A stretch of 64,000 nucleotides of DNA from positions 310,001 to 374,000 of the forward strand of contig CM055612.1 of assembly GCA_029379385.1 (NCBI GenBank). Reading direction: 5' to 3'. Below are positions 1-11,014 of this stretch, in pieces (within the stretch, counting starts at the first letter, position 1; the number at the start of each line of letters is the position of its first letter). The notes beneath the pieces are model-generated. The model saw only the letters and a program-made list of their open reading frames with translations. It was not told the DNA's origin and ran no database searches. Both the position numbers and the translations under genes were made by a program. The stretch is from Quillaja saponaria. Lineage: Eukaryota; Streptophyta; Magnoliopsida; Fabales; Quillajaceae.

Positions 1-2100
1 GCAATCAAAGGACATATATGGCCTGTTGGTTTTTTTATCCAGAAGAGTTAATTGAAGATTTATTACACATGAAGCTGTAATTTAACGGAGAATTTGTTTG
101 TTTTTGACCTTGTTTAGCATATTTAAAATATTCTGAAATCTAGTGCTTCTATCCAAAATACATGTTAGAAAACCAAAAGATGGTTTTTTTTTTGTTTTTT
201 TTTTTCTCGGACGAGTAGTTATCTTCAAACCAGATCTATTTGAAAATGGGTGGGAGTAATTTACATTGATTTATTAGAGGTGGGTAACCTATTAACAAAA
301 AAATTAACCATGCTAGTTGTCTAAAACATGAATATTATAAAGTGTAATTAAAAAGATAGGGGGCATTCTTAGTTCTTAGTGACTGGGGGCGTTGAAGACC
401 AAGAAGTCAGTTATTTACCAACTAAGCTTTTTTTTTTTTATAGCTAGATCTAATCTACTGTCCTCGGAAAGGAAAAGAATCTCACTTTCTTTCTTTTTTT
501 CAGTTTAATTAAAAAGATAAATTAATTTCAATCTTCTCAACAAAATCAAGGGAGGGATGGTTAATTTGTATGGGCGCTGGCCTCAAAGGTGAAATTCCAT
601 GCTAAGTTAACAAGAAGTATTTAGTTTTGGTTGAAAAAAAGAAAAGAACAATTCTTCCTTTTGGCAGTTCTAATTAATTGCGTTTTGAGGGTTGTACTAA
701 TTTACGAATCTTTAAATCTTATGGCGGTTTAAGTAAATCATGAAGACTTTTAATCATTTTTCGTTATAATGATTTGTAAATTAAATAGTCAAAATTGATT
801 TTATTTTTATGTTTTAGTGATTTTTACAGTAAATGGTATAGATTTTTTTATATTTATTTTCATGCTTTGATGTTTTTTAGATAAAATCGAATAAGCCATT
901 GTCTATCTTTGTGCTTTGAATAATTTATGGAATAAATCGTCAAAAATTATGTTGTTTTCTTGCTTAGATAATTTATTTAGTAAATCGTCTTATATTTTGT
1001 AAATTTGATGATTGTAGATTAAATGTGATTTATAAAAGAAATCGTCATATTATATACCAATTTATATTTTTTGAAATTTTTTTAAAGAATAAATCATCTG
1101 AGTCTCTGTCATCTTGTTTTCATGATTTATAACTTAACTTGCTAGAGATTCAACTAATTCATGTGTTTTACAATATATATCGTCTTTGCTTTAAACAACG
1201 TAAAATGTCTTAAGAAATTATCAATTCAACTTGATGATATCAGCGTAAATCGTCGGATTTTTTGTTGTTATTCGTGCTTAGATTAGTTACAAAGGAAGTC
1301 GTCAGTGTGAAAGAAGAGTATTTGTGGTCTGATGAATTTTATAGCAACATAGTCTATGTTTTCATATTGATTAGATGATTTTTCAAATTAAATTCCGTAT
1401 TCTCATGTTGATTTTCCTGGTATGATGATTTAAAAAATCAATCATCAAGAATTTTTTCCAATTTTGTAGCTTGGTAATTTTTAAAATAAATTATCGTGAT
1501 TTTTGTGTCAATTATTTTCAATTATAGAATTCGATCAAAATTTTTAGTGAATGTTACATTTTTCATTATTTTTTTTAGTAAATTACTATAACATCTCTTG
1601 CATTTGATTTATTTTATAAGGTCTTCCTCTTATTTTCAAAAATCTCCACGTACTTTTCTTGAGACTTGAAATTAAATAAAGTATTGAAAATGTATTTTTT
1701 GTAAGAGACAAGTAAAATTTATAAATTATTCATAAAATTTATTTTATCATGTTATTATTAAATTTAAAATGAGATATAATTAAAAATAAAATTAATAATT
1801 AGGATTAAAACTATTTAATTTAAAATTTTTCTATCGGATAGGTAAGAAATTCATATTCTTTAAAATCTTATAATATTTTACAAACTTTAGTTTCTAATTA
1901 CTTTCTTGATTTATTTTCATAATTAAAATTTTTTAATAATTAATTTTGATTTGTATTTTATTTTACTTTTAATAAAATAAAATAAAATATATGTTTTCAT
2001 AATATAATCATAAGAATAGTTTAAAAAGTTTATAATTTAAAAAAAAAAATCTCAAATTTTTTATTTTGTTTTGTTATGTTTTTTTTTTTTTTTTTTTTTT
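1..2100. other. AT-rich intergenic DNA upstream of the PPR gene
   Basis: No open frame with recognisable protein content is seen. The stretch is strongly AT-rich, with many homopolymer runs, ending in a run of about 24 T at 2081-2104 just before the GC-richer leader of the next gene. A degenerate short repeat at about 720-1510 is listed separately. Confidence 0.6.
720..1510. repeat. Degenerate interspersed repeat with core taaatcgtc and its inverse gatgattta
   Basis: The core aaatcgtc or a close variant (aaatcatc, tatcgtc, aagtcgtc) recurs near 935, 982, 1040, 1092, 1178, 1247 and 1298, about every 50-85 bases. Inverse forms such as gatgattta or tgatttat lie between them, and one local palindrome is at 1423-1448. 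This resembles the subterminal repeats of CACTA-type DNA transposons or an old minisatellite. I found no terminal CACTA inverted repeat to decide between them. Confidence 0.45.
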
Positions 2101-2104
2101 TTTT

Positions 2105-2391
2105 GAAGAGTTTGGGTTAAGACGCAGTGCCGACTGAAATCTCATCTGGTTTCCTTCATCACTGCCTCCGAGTTCGAGAGATCAATCAGCGACATAATCT
2201 AGGCAATCGTCGTTGTTGTAGGACACCCGAGCCCGAAAGCTCAAGCGCTGGTTACTGGTTCCTCTCGGTTCGACACTTCAACTTCAAGCTCTGGTTCCAT
2301 CTGAAAACCCCTTTTCAGCCTCGTTCAACTCCGGCGGATTTCTTCAGACCTCTGAAACCAATATTAGCTTTTCCGGAAGCTCTGGTTAGTA
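2105..2391 (+). other. Probable non-coding first exon of the PPR gene
   Basis: After a long T run the base composition jumps to GC-rich, codon-like sequence until a possible donor (ctctg/gttagt) near 2391, after which the sequence is AT-rich again. The PPR reading frame begins about 440 bases downstream at 2832. The simplest reading is a 5' UTR exon spliced to the coding exon, a common arrangement in plant PPR genes. The open frame inside it starts with GTG and has no family likeness, so I do not call it coding. The exact transcription start and acceptor are not resolved. Confidence 0.5.
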
Positions 2392-2831
2392 AATGATATT
2401 CTGAGTCTCTGACTGGATATGTCCTTTTTTTTCACTTTTCCTCTTCACCTTGCAAAGTGGCCAATATTAGCTTGTTTTTTCATGATTTGTTTGTGGGTCA
2501 AGCGCATTATTAACATATTTTCTTATGGAACAAGGGCAGAAATTGCTTCAAAGCTTGGTAGGTTTTAAAAGAGAATTACATTTTGACAACTAAAAGGATG
2601 AGCATAAATAAGTATAAAACAAGATGTGCAATACAAGTATCTTTGATTGGGAAGAGATGATTACTCATGTTGTCAACATAAGCTCCAGCAGGATTTGGAA
2701 TTACCTCATTTGTAGTTCAAGATGTAAATGGCTACACCTTTGGATTTTGTGTTAACCTTAGTCGTTTTGGTGTAACTTCCGAGACAAAGATATTTTGGAT
2801 GTGATTATCTGCTCTGTATTCTTTCCTGGTA

Positions 2832-4895
2832 ATGATGTTTTTAGGAGTGCCACTGAAGTTAAGAAGGGCTGTTGTACTACATTCTTGCTTTGTAAAGAGA
2901 TACTTGATCCAAATGGCTTCTACTTTTCGTGGGACTGCCTTAGAGTCAAATACTCAGTGGGAAAGGTTATGTTGGGAAGGTTCCTCTCATCAAATTCTAT
3001 TGAGAAAGTTTGAAAGTGCTTTGAACCATCGCCAATTGGATGAAGCTTGGGTTTCTTTTCATCACTTTAAAAACCTATATGGCTTTCCTAAGGATTTCCT
3101 TGTGAATCGGTTGATTGTTGAACTTTCCTATTCATCTGATCCCATATGGCTACAAAAAGCATGTGATTTAGTTTTGCAAATACTAAAAAAGAAGTCAGAT
3201 TTACTTCAGCATCATACCTTAACTAAGCTATCCCTATCTCTAGCAAGATCTCAAATGCCGATTCCAGCCTCAGCAATTCTTAGATTAATGCTGGAGATGA
3301 AAAGTTTACCCCCAATGAATGTATTGTTGCTGGTTGTTTTTCACATAATAAAGACAGAAATTGGGACATGTCTTGCATCCAATTTTTTGGTTCAAGTTTG
3401 TGATAGTTTTAAACATTTGAGTGGTAACAAATGTGATTGTGCAATGCGAGTGAAACCAGATGCAATGATTTTTAACATTGTGCTTAGTGCTTGTGTGACG
3501 TTTAAATTACCTATCAAAGGCCAACAGATAACGGAATTAATGGCACAGACAGGGACAGTTGCTGATGCGCACTCCATTGTTATTATTTCACAAATCCAAG
3601 AGATGAATGGTCTGCGGGATGAAATGAAGAAATTAAAAGGCCATATAGATCGAGTTTCAGCTCCATGTGTTCGTCACTATAGTGTGTTCTATGACAGTTT
3701 GTTGAGCTTGCACTTCAAATTTAATGACATCGATGCTGTTTCTGAACTTGTCTTGGGTATGAATAGATACCGGGAGCCTTTTACCATTCAAAAGGGTAGG
3801 AAAGACGCCCAGATGCCTTGCCTTGTTCCAATTGGATCTCATAATCTCAAAAGTGGCTTGAAGATACAGATTGCGCCTGAACTGCTTCAAAGGGATTCTG
3901 TTCTCAAAATGGGAGGAAGGCAAGAACTTATTATTTTCAGGGATGGGAAGCTTGTCCTTAGTAGCAGGGCTCTGGCCAAAGTCATTATTGGATACAAGAG
4001 AGGGGGGAGGATTAGTGAGCTGTCAAAACTTTTACTGAGCATTCAAAAGGACCTATGTTTATTGGAAGGATCCAGTTTGTGTTCTGATGTGATCGATGCT
4101 TGCATTCAGTTAGGCTGGCTTGAAACTGCTCATGATATTTTGGATGACATGGAAGCCAGTGGGGCCGCTATGGGGTGGTCTACATATGTCAGACTCTTGG
4201 CAGCCTACCACAGAGGAAATATGTTTAGAGAAGCGAAGGCACTTATGAAACAAATGAAAAAGGTTGGTTTGGGTATAAGTTTGTCTGATGATACTATAAT
4301 CTCCATGTGTCTATCAGAAATGGTAAATAAAGCTGCCCCTGCTAAGACATCAGTTTTACTCTGTAAATCGGATCCAACTGTCTCTTTGGTTCAAGAATTG
4401 AGAAATGAGGAGGCTGTGGATACTATGATTTATGAGTTCAATTCTTCTATTTACTTTTTCTGCAAGGCCAAAATGGTAGGGGATGCTTTGAAGACATATA
4501 GAAGAATGCAAGAAATGGAAATTCAACCCACAGTGCAAACTTTTGCCAATCTGGTGTCTGGATATTCATCTCTGGGCATGTATCGTGATATCACAATTTT
4601 ATGGGCAGACATCAAGAGATTTATTAAGAGTGGCAACTTATTGGCAAGCACAGATCTATACGAGTTGTTGCTACTGTGCTTTCTTCAAGCCGGTTACTTT
4701 GAGAGAGTGATGGAGGTCATCAGTCATATGAGAGAGCATAATATGTACATTGACAAGTGTATGTACAAAAGTGAATTCCTGAGGCTTCATAAGAATCTTT
4801 ACAGGAGTCTAAAAGCATCTAATGCCAGAACTGACGCTCAAAGTAAAAGGCTTGAGAATGTCCAGGCATTTAGGAAATTTGTTGGTATTGATTGA
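2832..4895 (+). CDS. Pentatricopeptide repeat protein, At4g17616-like
   Basis: A single uninterrupted coding exon of 687 codons. The protein is an alpha-helical-repeat protein of the P-type PPR group. Repeat-like helices are clearest in the C-terminal half, for example TAHDILDDMEASG, EAKALMKQMKKVGL, DALKTYRRMQEMEIQPTVQTFANLV and FERVMEVISHMREHNM, each ending in the pattern expected of 35-residue units. The architecture and sequence match the Arabidopsis At4g17616 family as I remember it, including the N-terminal GVPLKLR. This supports the first ATG (2832, or the adjacent one at 2835) over the internal ATG at 2913. The N-terminus is basic and poor in acidic residues, consistent with an organelle-targeting peptide. 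The family probably binds organellar RNA, but no target is inferable here. There are no PLS, E or DYW domains. Confidence 0.88.
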   Translation: MMFLGVPLKLRRAVVLHSCFVKRYLIQMASTFRGTALESNTQWERLCWEGSSHQILLRKFESALNHRQLDEAWVSFHHFKNLYGFPKDFLVNRLIVELSYSSDPIWLQKACDLVLQILKKKSDLLQHHTLTKLSLSLARSQMPIPASAILRLMLEMKSLPPMNVLLLVVFHIIKTEIGTCLASNFLVQVCDSFKHLSGNKCDCAMRVKPDAMIFNIVLSACVTFKLPIKGQQITELMAQTGTVADAHSIVIISQIQEMNGLRDEMKKLKGHIDRVSAPCVRHYSVFYDSLLSLHFKFNDIDAVSELVLGMNRYREPFTIQKGRKDAQMPCLVPIGSHNLKSGLKIQIAPELLQRDSVLKMGGRQELIIFRDGKLVLSSRALAKVIIGYKRGGRISELSKLLLSIQKDLCLLEGSSLCSDVIDACIQLGWLETAHDILDDMEASGAAMGWSTYVRLLAAYHRGNMFREAKALMKQMKKVGLGISLSDDTIISMCLSEMVNKAAPAKTSVLLCKSDPTVSLVQELRNEEAVDTMIYEFNSSIYFFCKAKMVGDALKTYRRMQEMEIQPTVQTFANLVSGYSSLGMYRDITILWADIKRFIKSGNLLASTDLYELLLLCFLQAGYFERVMEVISHMREHNMYIDKCMYKSEFLRLHKNLYRSLKASNARTDAQSKRLENVQAFRKFVGID

Positions 4896-5076
4896 AGTTC
4901 TGCTTTTAATTATACTTCTGGTGGTGTGTAATAAGGTCATTGGTAGAACCAGGGAAGTAAGTTTGCAATAACCTTGCATCCGCCACTGGAGGTTTGCCAA
5001 AGGGGCATAATTTGATCCAGGATTTAAGATAAATCATGATGGAACTTACTGAAAGCAGGGAATTTTAGAGTGCAGT

Positions 5077-5671
5077 ATGGTAATGAAAAAGTCACTGAAA
5101 AAGAAAACACTTTTTAAGGCTTGTTTTCCTCCTCCCAAAGCTGTAGCTCTCCAGGAATGGTCTCTGCCTCCTCAAGGATGGGTGAAGGTTAACTTTGATG
5201 CCTCAGTTAGGAACTCGGGCTCTTGGGTTGCAACATTCTCTGTTACCAATCTGGCTAGTGTTCTGAAAGCCCAAGTGAGTTTTGTGTCGTCAGCTGATCC
5301 TCTGGTTGCTGAAGCGATACTGCCTTGAAGGCAACCTGCCTGGCTATTGAAGCAGGTCTAGACATTGATGTGATCTTAGAAGGTGACTTTCAATTAGTTT
5401 TTGATGCAATTAACTCGGGGGGAATCTTTGTAACTGGGCTATTGCTCCTTTTGTCTCGAACATCTTAACAGCTCTCCCCTCTGTGAGGTGGTGGGTGTGT
5501 AATAAAATTCCCAGATGTAACAATTACTTGGCTCACAATCTGGCCTCAAAATTTGCTGCTCTAGGTTGTCCCATGTCTGTTAGTTTTTGTAATTTTTCCT
5601 TGGACCCATTGTCGGAAGTGCTTTTCTAATGAAGTTTTGTCCTTTTTAGCAAAAAAGAAAAAAATAATAAT
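5077..5671 (+). pseudogene. RNase H-like (RVT_3) remnant, probably the 3' end of a LINE
   Basis: The first frame (5077-5328) reads GWVKVNFDASVRNSGSW, the start of the plant retroelement-type RNase H fold with its first catalytic Asp, and ends at LVAEA with the catalytic Glu. The match then continues in another frame (from about 5328) with LKATCLAIEAGLDIDVILEGD, which holds the third acidic residue. It shifts again to NNYLAHNLASKFAALGC (about 5518-5570), which carries the late conserved His. The ending PLSEVLF and the following A-rich tract (5650-5671) are typical of plant non-LTR elements. At least two frameshifts make it non-functional. It lies just past the PPR gene and is unrelated to it. 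Confidence 0.75.
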
Positions 5672-6166
5672 AAGCATTATATATAAAACTACATTCTGCC
5701 GCAAAATTGTCTGTGCAATGGCGGTATGTTGGGTACTGTTATGGGCGGTGAAGATGAATCTGCAAATAGTAGCTATTCTTTTCTTTTTCTTGCATATATG
5801 ATGATTTAATCATTTAATTGTCAACGTTGTCTTTCTAGTACCGGTGCTATTCACCTTTTGGCAACTATTCTATTGAGCTAAAGATGAATCTGCAGAGTAT
5901 ATGTAATTTTTGTGGACCCCTTTTCTTTTTCTTCTTTTGTTGCTCAAGTTTTTGAAAATGGTGGTCCTCCAGGATTTTCGTGCATCCTTTTTTGTCCAGA
6001 GGATAAAGCAGACATTAAAGGTTCATGGATTTTGTTTTTTAGAATTAGCATCTATCTATTTTTTCCTGGGTCATACGTTAATCTTGTCAAGTTTCCTGGA
6101 TTTCTTTTATCAGTGACAGCCTAACGAGTACTGTTATGTTGTTGCTACTTGCTACATATTATGGAC

Positions 6167-7722
6167 AGGTGATGAAAGATAATGACATTCACAACATTGT
6201 TCTATCATAATCTTATTCATAAATGCCATAAAGAATCTGTGTAGTCATTCATTGCTTGCACAGGGATGAAGCAGCCGGCCAATATGTAGAGGACATGGAG
6301 AAAGAAGGAAAGGTTGATTGTAAACTTCAAATATACTTTCTGATAATTTCTTGTAGTGGCGTTAGACTGTTTCTGGGGCTCTGAGGCAGGTTGAGTAACG
6401 ACATTGTAAGATATCAACATCAAGTAAGCTTGAAGTTTTAATCAACCTGCCAATACTCCAGTTTGCAAGAGTATGCATAACCTCCTCAACTATTATAATA
6501 TTTGTTTTCTTTAAGTTGATGTGCATACATCTTGCACATTGGATTATTAGGACACACAAATTGTTTCAAAATTAAAGCATTAGTTGCTCTACAGATCAGC
6601 TGTGGTCCTCCTCGTAACATGGACAGTTGCCAGGTTGTTTTGGTCCAGATCAAGAGCACTACGTATACCCTTGGTAGGATACTTTTGAATAGTTCTATAA
6701 TAAATAGAATGAGACATTTAGTTGACCATTTCACTGACTTACGACTGCAACTGATTATTGAGTTTCATCATTTTCTCATTGTGTAGTGCTATGTGCAATA
6801 CCCATATTGATATGTGGACGAAAGTAGCAAAATGTAGTCTCTCTTGTTTTTGTCTTTTAGTCCAGTTGTAGTTCACCTAGCAAGTTTTGTAGTTTACATA
6901 ACAATACCCTCTCTGATTTTAGTTCTAATACATGCAATGAGTTCTTCATTGATGAACAGTCTAATTATCACTCTGCTCAGGGATTTTTAACTTTGCCTTA
7001 GAGGGAAATGCACTTAAGGCCATTGAACTGACAGAAATGCTACCAGAGGACTTACTGAAGACAAATAAGGACTTGCAGTTTGATCTGTTAAGCCTTCATT
7101 TTGTTGAATTTGTCTGCTCCTGAAAATGGTGAGAAAAGATCAATAACGTCTCCAAGAGACAAAGTTGAATACTTCCTGTTTTCTTAAGTTTCATTTTATT
7201 GGCAGCCCAGAAGCTTTGGCGTTTACTCAAACCAAGTTAAGCTCTTTCGGGAATGAGCACAAGTACATCTAAAAGCTTGCAGAATGTTATCTCGATGAAT
7301 AGGATTTTCAGGAATATGTTTTCTTTGTAAAATATCAGATTTAAGATTAGCTTCCACTGCTACAGAATTTGTGGCCTTGATTGCTTATAAGGAGCCAGAA
7401 AAATCACCTGTTTCATCTTCTTAGCTTGGAGTACCGCCAGCAGGTTGCAGGTAGTTTGAGTCAAGCCATTTTCTTTGGTTACATGATTCTTGCTCACTTC
7501 TATGAATGTATCTTTCGTTGCAAAGATCTGTTGTTTTTTTATGTTGTTATTGTTTGTTGAAAAGTGTGATATGCAAATCTTTAATGTATTCTTGTATTTA
7601 TTTTATTTATGTTTGTCATGGTTATTGTCAGCAAACTCAAGTTTGCCCAGCTATACAACAATGGAGAAGTTGATACAGCAAACGACAGTAGTTAGAGAAT
7701 GCTGGAGTCCTGAAGTTGGCAA
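6167..7722 (+). pseudogene. Decayed LisH-CTLH/CRA (RanBPM-related) gene, At1g06060-like
   Basis: Fragments in order match a plant LisH-CTLH protein of the GID/CTLH ubiquitin-ligase-associated type. MKDNDIHNIVLS at 6171 and IHKCHKESV then EDMEKEGK (about 6218-6315, shifted frames) cover the LisH part. FNFALEGNALKAIELTEML through LLSLHFVEFVCS (6982-7122) is the CTLH part and runs into TGA. EALAFTQTKLSSFGNEHKYI (about 7210-7280) is followed by stops, then FHLLSLEYRQQVAGSL (about 7410-7460). LPSYTTMEKLIQQTTVV follows at 7647-7695. The blocks are separated by intron-like DNA, so this is a duplicated or relic gene and not a retrocopy. Several stops and frameshifts make it non-coding. Confidence 0.75.
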
Positions 7723-7822
7723 TGTAACTTTTATTTTTTTATATTTATTTATAATTTCCTGGTTTATGTTTTCTGAGGCTGCGTATGTTGTTCAGTTCCT
7801 ACCTGACTGTTAATTAGTTCGT

Positions 7823-10754
7823 AGGGTGGGCTTCCACCCTTTTTCTTAAAGGATTTTTTTCAAATGCTAAAATGTCAGAGGGACTGAAATCTATAGTGCA
7901 ACTGCGGGCTGAGGCAAATTTAGCTTACTCCAGCTTTTATTGTCACATATGGGATTGGTGTATCATTTATGAATTAGTCATGGTAAAGAATTAAGATGTA
8001 TTCATAGCTTGTGCATATGTGAAATTCTGTTTGCGCATTAAATAGGACTAGTTTATATGTTAAATTAACATTATAAAATACAATTCAAAATTAATTTTCT
8101 TTTTTCTATGTAGGTATTTTTAATATTTTACTTACATTCTTGCATGCTTTAATATTAAAATTCTTAAAAATAAAAACTGGTTAAATATATATATATATAT
8201 ATATAGATAAAAAAAAAAAGAGTCACAATTTTATTTTGTAAAATTTCAAGTGTACAAGTATGAATGATTTTAATTTATAATGAAAAAAAAATAGAGTAAA
8301 GGTACTTATCAAGATTCTGATTGATGTTTTATTTTCACTTAGGTCATTTTAGTTAATTATATTTGTGAATTAGTTAAATACAGTTTTAATTTAGGATTTA
8401 AGATCTAATTGAGTTGAGATAAATACAGTTCTAATAAAATATTTTAAAAAAATCAATTACATAGTCAATTAGATTTAAACCCTTTGGTTGATTCAATTTA
8501 ATTATTACTATTAAAAATTTATTAACATAAAATAAAACATAATAATAATTACAATTTAATAACTAAGAAATCTTGTTAAATTCAGTACCCAAAAAAAAAA
8601 AAACTACAATAATTTAGATGTTAATAAATTGTAATCATATTCTTAAAGAATTAAAAACAACACATATAGGATACTGAAGTATTTTTATGTGATTAAACAA
8701 AGTGAGATGAGGAATTTTATATGCGTCAAATTATAAATAAGATATTAAATTAAATATTTTAATTATTGTTAGAATTTATTATTATGAAAAATTTATTAAT
8801 ACAAATGGAAAAAAATAATTACAATTCTATGATAAAAAAATGAGATTGAAAAATAATTAGTGTTAAATATAAAGAATTTAATTATTGTTAGAGTTCATTA
8901 TTATTAAAAAATTATTAATATAAATAAGTAATTATAATTATGTTACTATTAAGATAGAGAAAATTTAAGGAAACAATCATATTTCTATTAAAAAATTATT
9001 TATGTAAAATCAAAAAGTTAGAAGTTGAATTTAAAACAGATAAGAATGTAAATTAATTTTATAAGGGATATTTTAGGAAATCAAAAGATTATGTTATTAA
9101 CTCACTTTTATATGCTACTAGATTTCATGGAAAATGCTTTGTGCATGAATGTGTTTATGATATGTTTATTATAATCATGAAAACTATACTTTTAATTTTA
9201 GTAATTTGTACAAATTTTAATTCATAATTTTGAGAAGAACTAAAAAATTATGATTATAAGAAACTTATTAAACAAAAAAATTGATAAATTCAATCTTACT
9301 CATTATTGAAAAAATTATAGATTTATTAAGATTGAAAAGAATTAATAAAAAAGAAATCAATAGTTCCAAAAAATGACAATCTTATTATTAAAATAGAGAA
9401 TAATTAGAAAAAAAGAATAAAAGTAAAAAATAATTTAAGATATTTAAGAAAATCAAAAGATTTTGTCATTAAGTTATTTTATATATAATATAGATATAGA
9501 TGGACAGATAGATGTGATAATAGATTCACTATTTTCTTTTTTTCATTTTCTTTTGTTTTAAAAAAATTAACAAGTAAATTGTTGGTGAATTAATCTTTTT
9601 CGTAACTTGTAACTCTAGTGGAATCCACATTTGCCCACAGATTTGTTTTCTTATTTTCACTTATGCATGTGTTCAATTTTATTTTATTTTTAGAAAATAA
9701 TGTAAAAAATATTAGACTTTTTGTATAAAATAGAGGGAAGAAGATAAATTTTAGAAGAGGTTGTTGTTTTATAAGAAAAAATAATAATTGATTAATTAAT
9801 ATTAACAATACGTGAGTTTTTTGTTTGTATTTTTTTTTAATTATAGAAGAAAGTTAGTACTTTTTTAATAAATAACTAAATTTTGATTAAAAACAATGGT
9901 ATTTGAATTAAAAATTATATTAAATTCAGAGTAGGTATTCTAACTTTTAATATAATATAAATAAGCATGTCTCATACTCTTGAATATGGAGATTTCTTTT
10001 TTATTTACAAATTCTTATTTTTTGGGTAGAATTTATTTACATATTAAATTGGTCAGATGTTTCTAAATTAATGAGACGTGATGTATCTAAATTAAATCAG
10101 ATGAAATTATTTTAAAATAAAAATGTAAATCTGTTTTTTTTTTTTTTTTTTTTTCCTCAGTAAATTCAGTAACTTGAGTGGGGTCCACATTTCCAATACC
10201 AGAGTTCCGTTTTCTTCTTTTCACTGGTTGTCTTTCACAACACCTGGAACTGGAAACCACTAAGCATGAGTGCAGCAGCTATCTAATTTGCTACCAAATG
10301 GTCGTGTGCTGGTTTTTGAAACCCCCACAGCGTTCTTATCTGCAACCCTCTCTTTCCTTCTAAATTTCTAATCACATTTACTCTACCCTTTAATTCAAAC
10401 AACCATCAACTCTGATCAACCCTTTTTCGTTACATATATATATATATTAAATTCTTCTCTTTTTCCTAACTTTTTTATTTTTTACATGTTAGAAGAAAAG
10501 AAAAACAGATTAAAATTGTGAAAGAAAAAAAAAAATTAGAATGAATGGTTTTTGAAGTTATTAATTGATAAATTTTTTAAGTATTATTCTAAAAATTTGA
10601 AATGAAATTTTGTCTATGTTAATTTATGGGAAGAGAAATAGTTACCTACATGCATGCATAAGTTGAATGTGGGCTCATATGAAGAAAAAAAAGGAAAGAA
10701 GAAATGAATGACTTTGGTCTTATGTGTATGCCAGCAGAGCTGGTAAGCTAAGTG
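7823..10754. other. AT-rich intergenic DNA and DREB2D-like upstream region
   Basis: No coding content is recognised. The region contains an AT dinucleotide run near 8186-8207 and long A/T tracts. Two similar segments (about 9602-9661 and 10169-10224), each with a gtaactt...tccacatttcc/g core followed by gttttctt and ttttcact, form a diverged direct repeat in the distal promoter. Confidence 0.55.
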
Positions 10755-10762
10755 TATAAAAG
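10755..10762 (+). promoter_or_regulatory. Putative TATA box of the DREB2D-like gene
   Basis: TATAAAAG lies 260 bases before the start codon, in a region that changes from AT-rich to mixed composition downstream. A transcription start near 10785-10795 would give a leader of roughly 225 bases with a CT-rich stretch (about 10903-10921), a common plant 5' UTR feature. Confidence 0.5.
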
Positions 10763-10811
10763 AGAAGTAAACAAGTGAGAGTCGCTATGGACACGAGCAG
10801 TCAAGTTCCTC

Positions 10812-10871
10812 ATGCCAGGTAGTAGTAGCCTAACCTCACAAATGGCCACGTTTCAGCTTCTTCTTCTTTAA
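10812..10871 (+). CDS. Upstream ORF in the DREB2D-like leader, 19 aa
   Basis: If transcription starts just downstream of the TATA box, the first ATG in the message is at 10812. It opens a 19-codon frame (MPGSSSLTSQMATFQLLLL) ending in TAA at 10869-10871, about 143 bases before the main ATG. It has no known protein likeness. Any role would be in translational control of the downstream factor. Its relevance depends entirely on the true transcription start. Confidence 0.35.
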   Translation: MPGSSSLTSQMATFQLLLL

Positions 10872-11014
10872 ATCCCACAGTTCAGTCTCCCTTAGGTCTT
10901 ATCTCTCTCTCTCTCTCTCCCTTAATTTCTTGTTTGCACCCAAATATAAATTGTACCAACCCCTTCCCCCACCAAACCATAATCCTCATTATAAATTTCT
11001 AGTTTGCCACCACA

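Noticed and set aside
2127..2396. 89-codon open frame in the PPR leader exon
   Set aside because: It begins with GTG, has no protein likeness, and fits better as a non-coding exon before the PPR coding exon.
5910..6124. Open frames of about 70 codons upstream of the LisH-CTLH relic
   Set aside because: No family likeness and overlapping competing frames in T-rich DNA; not supported as part of the relic or as a gene.
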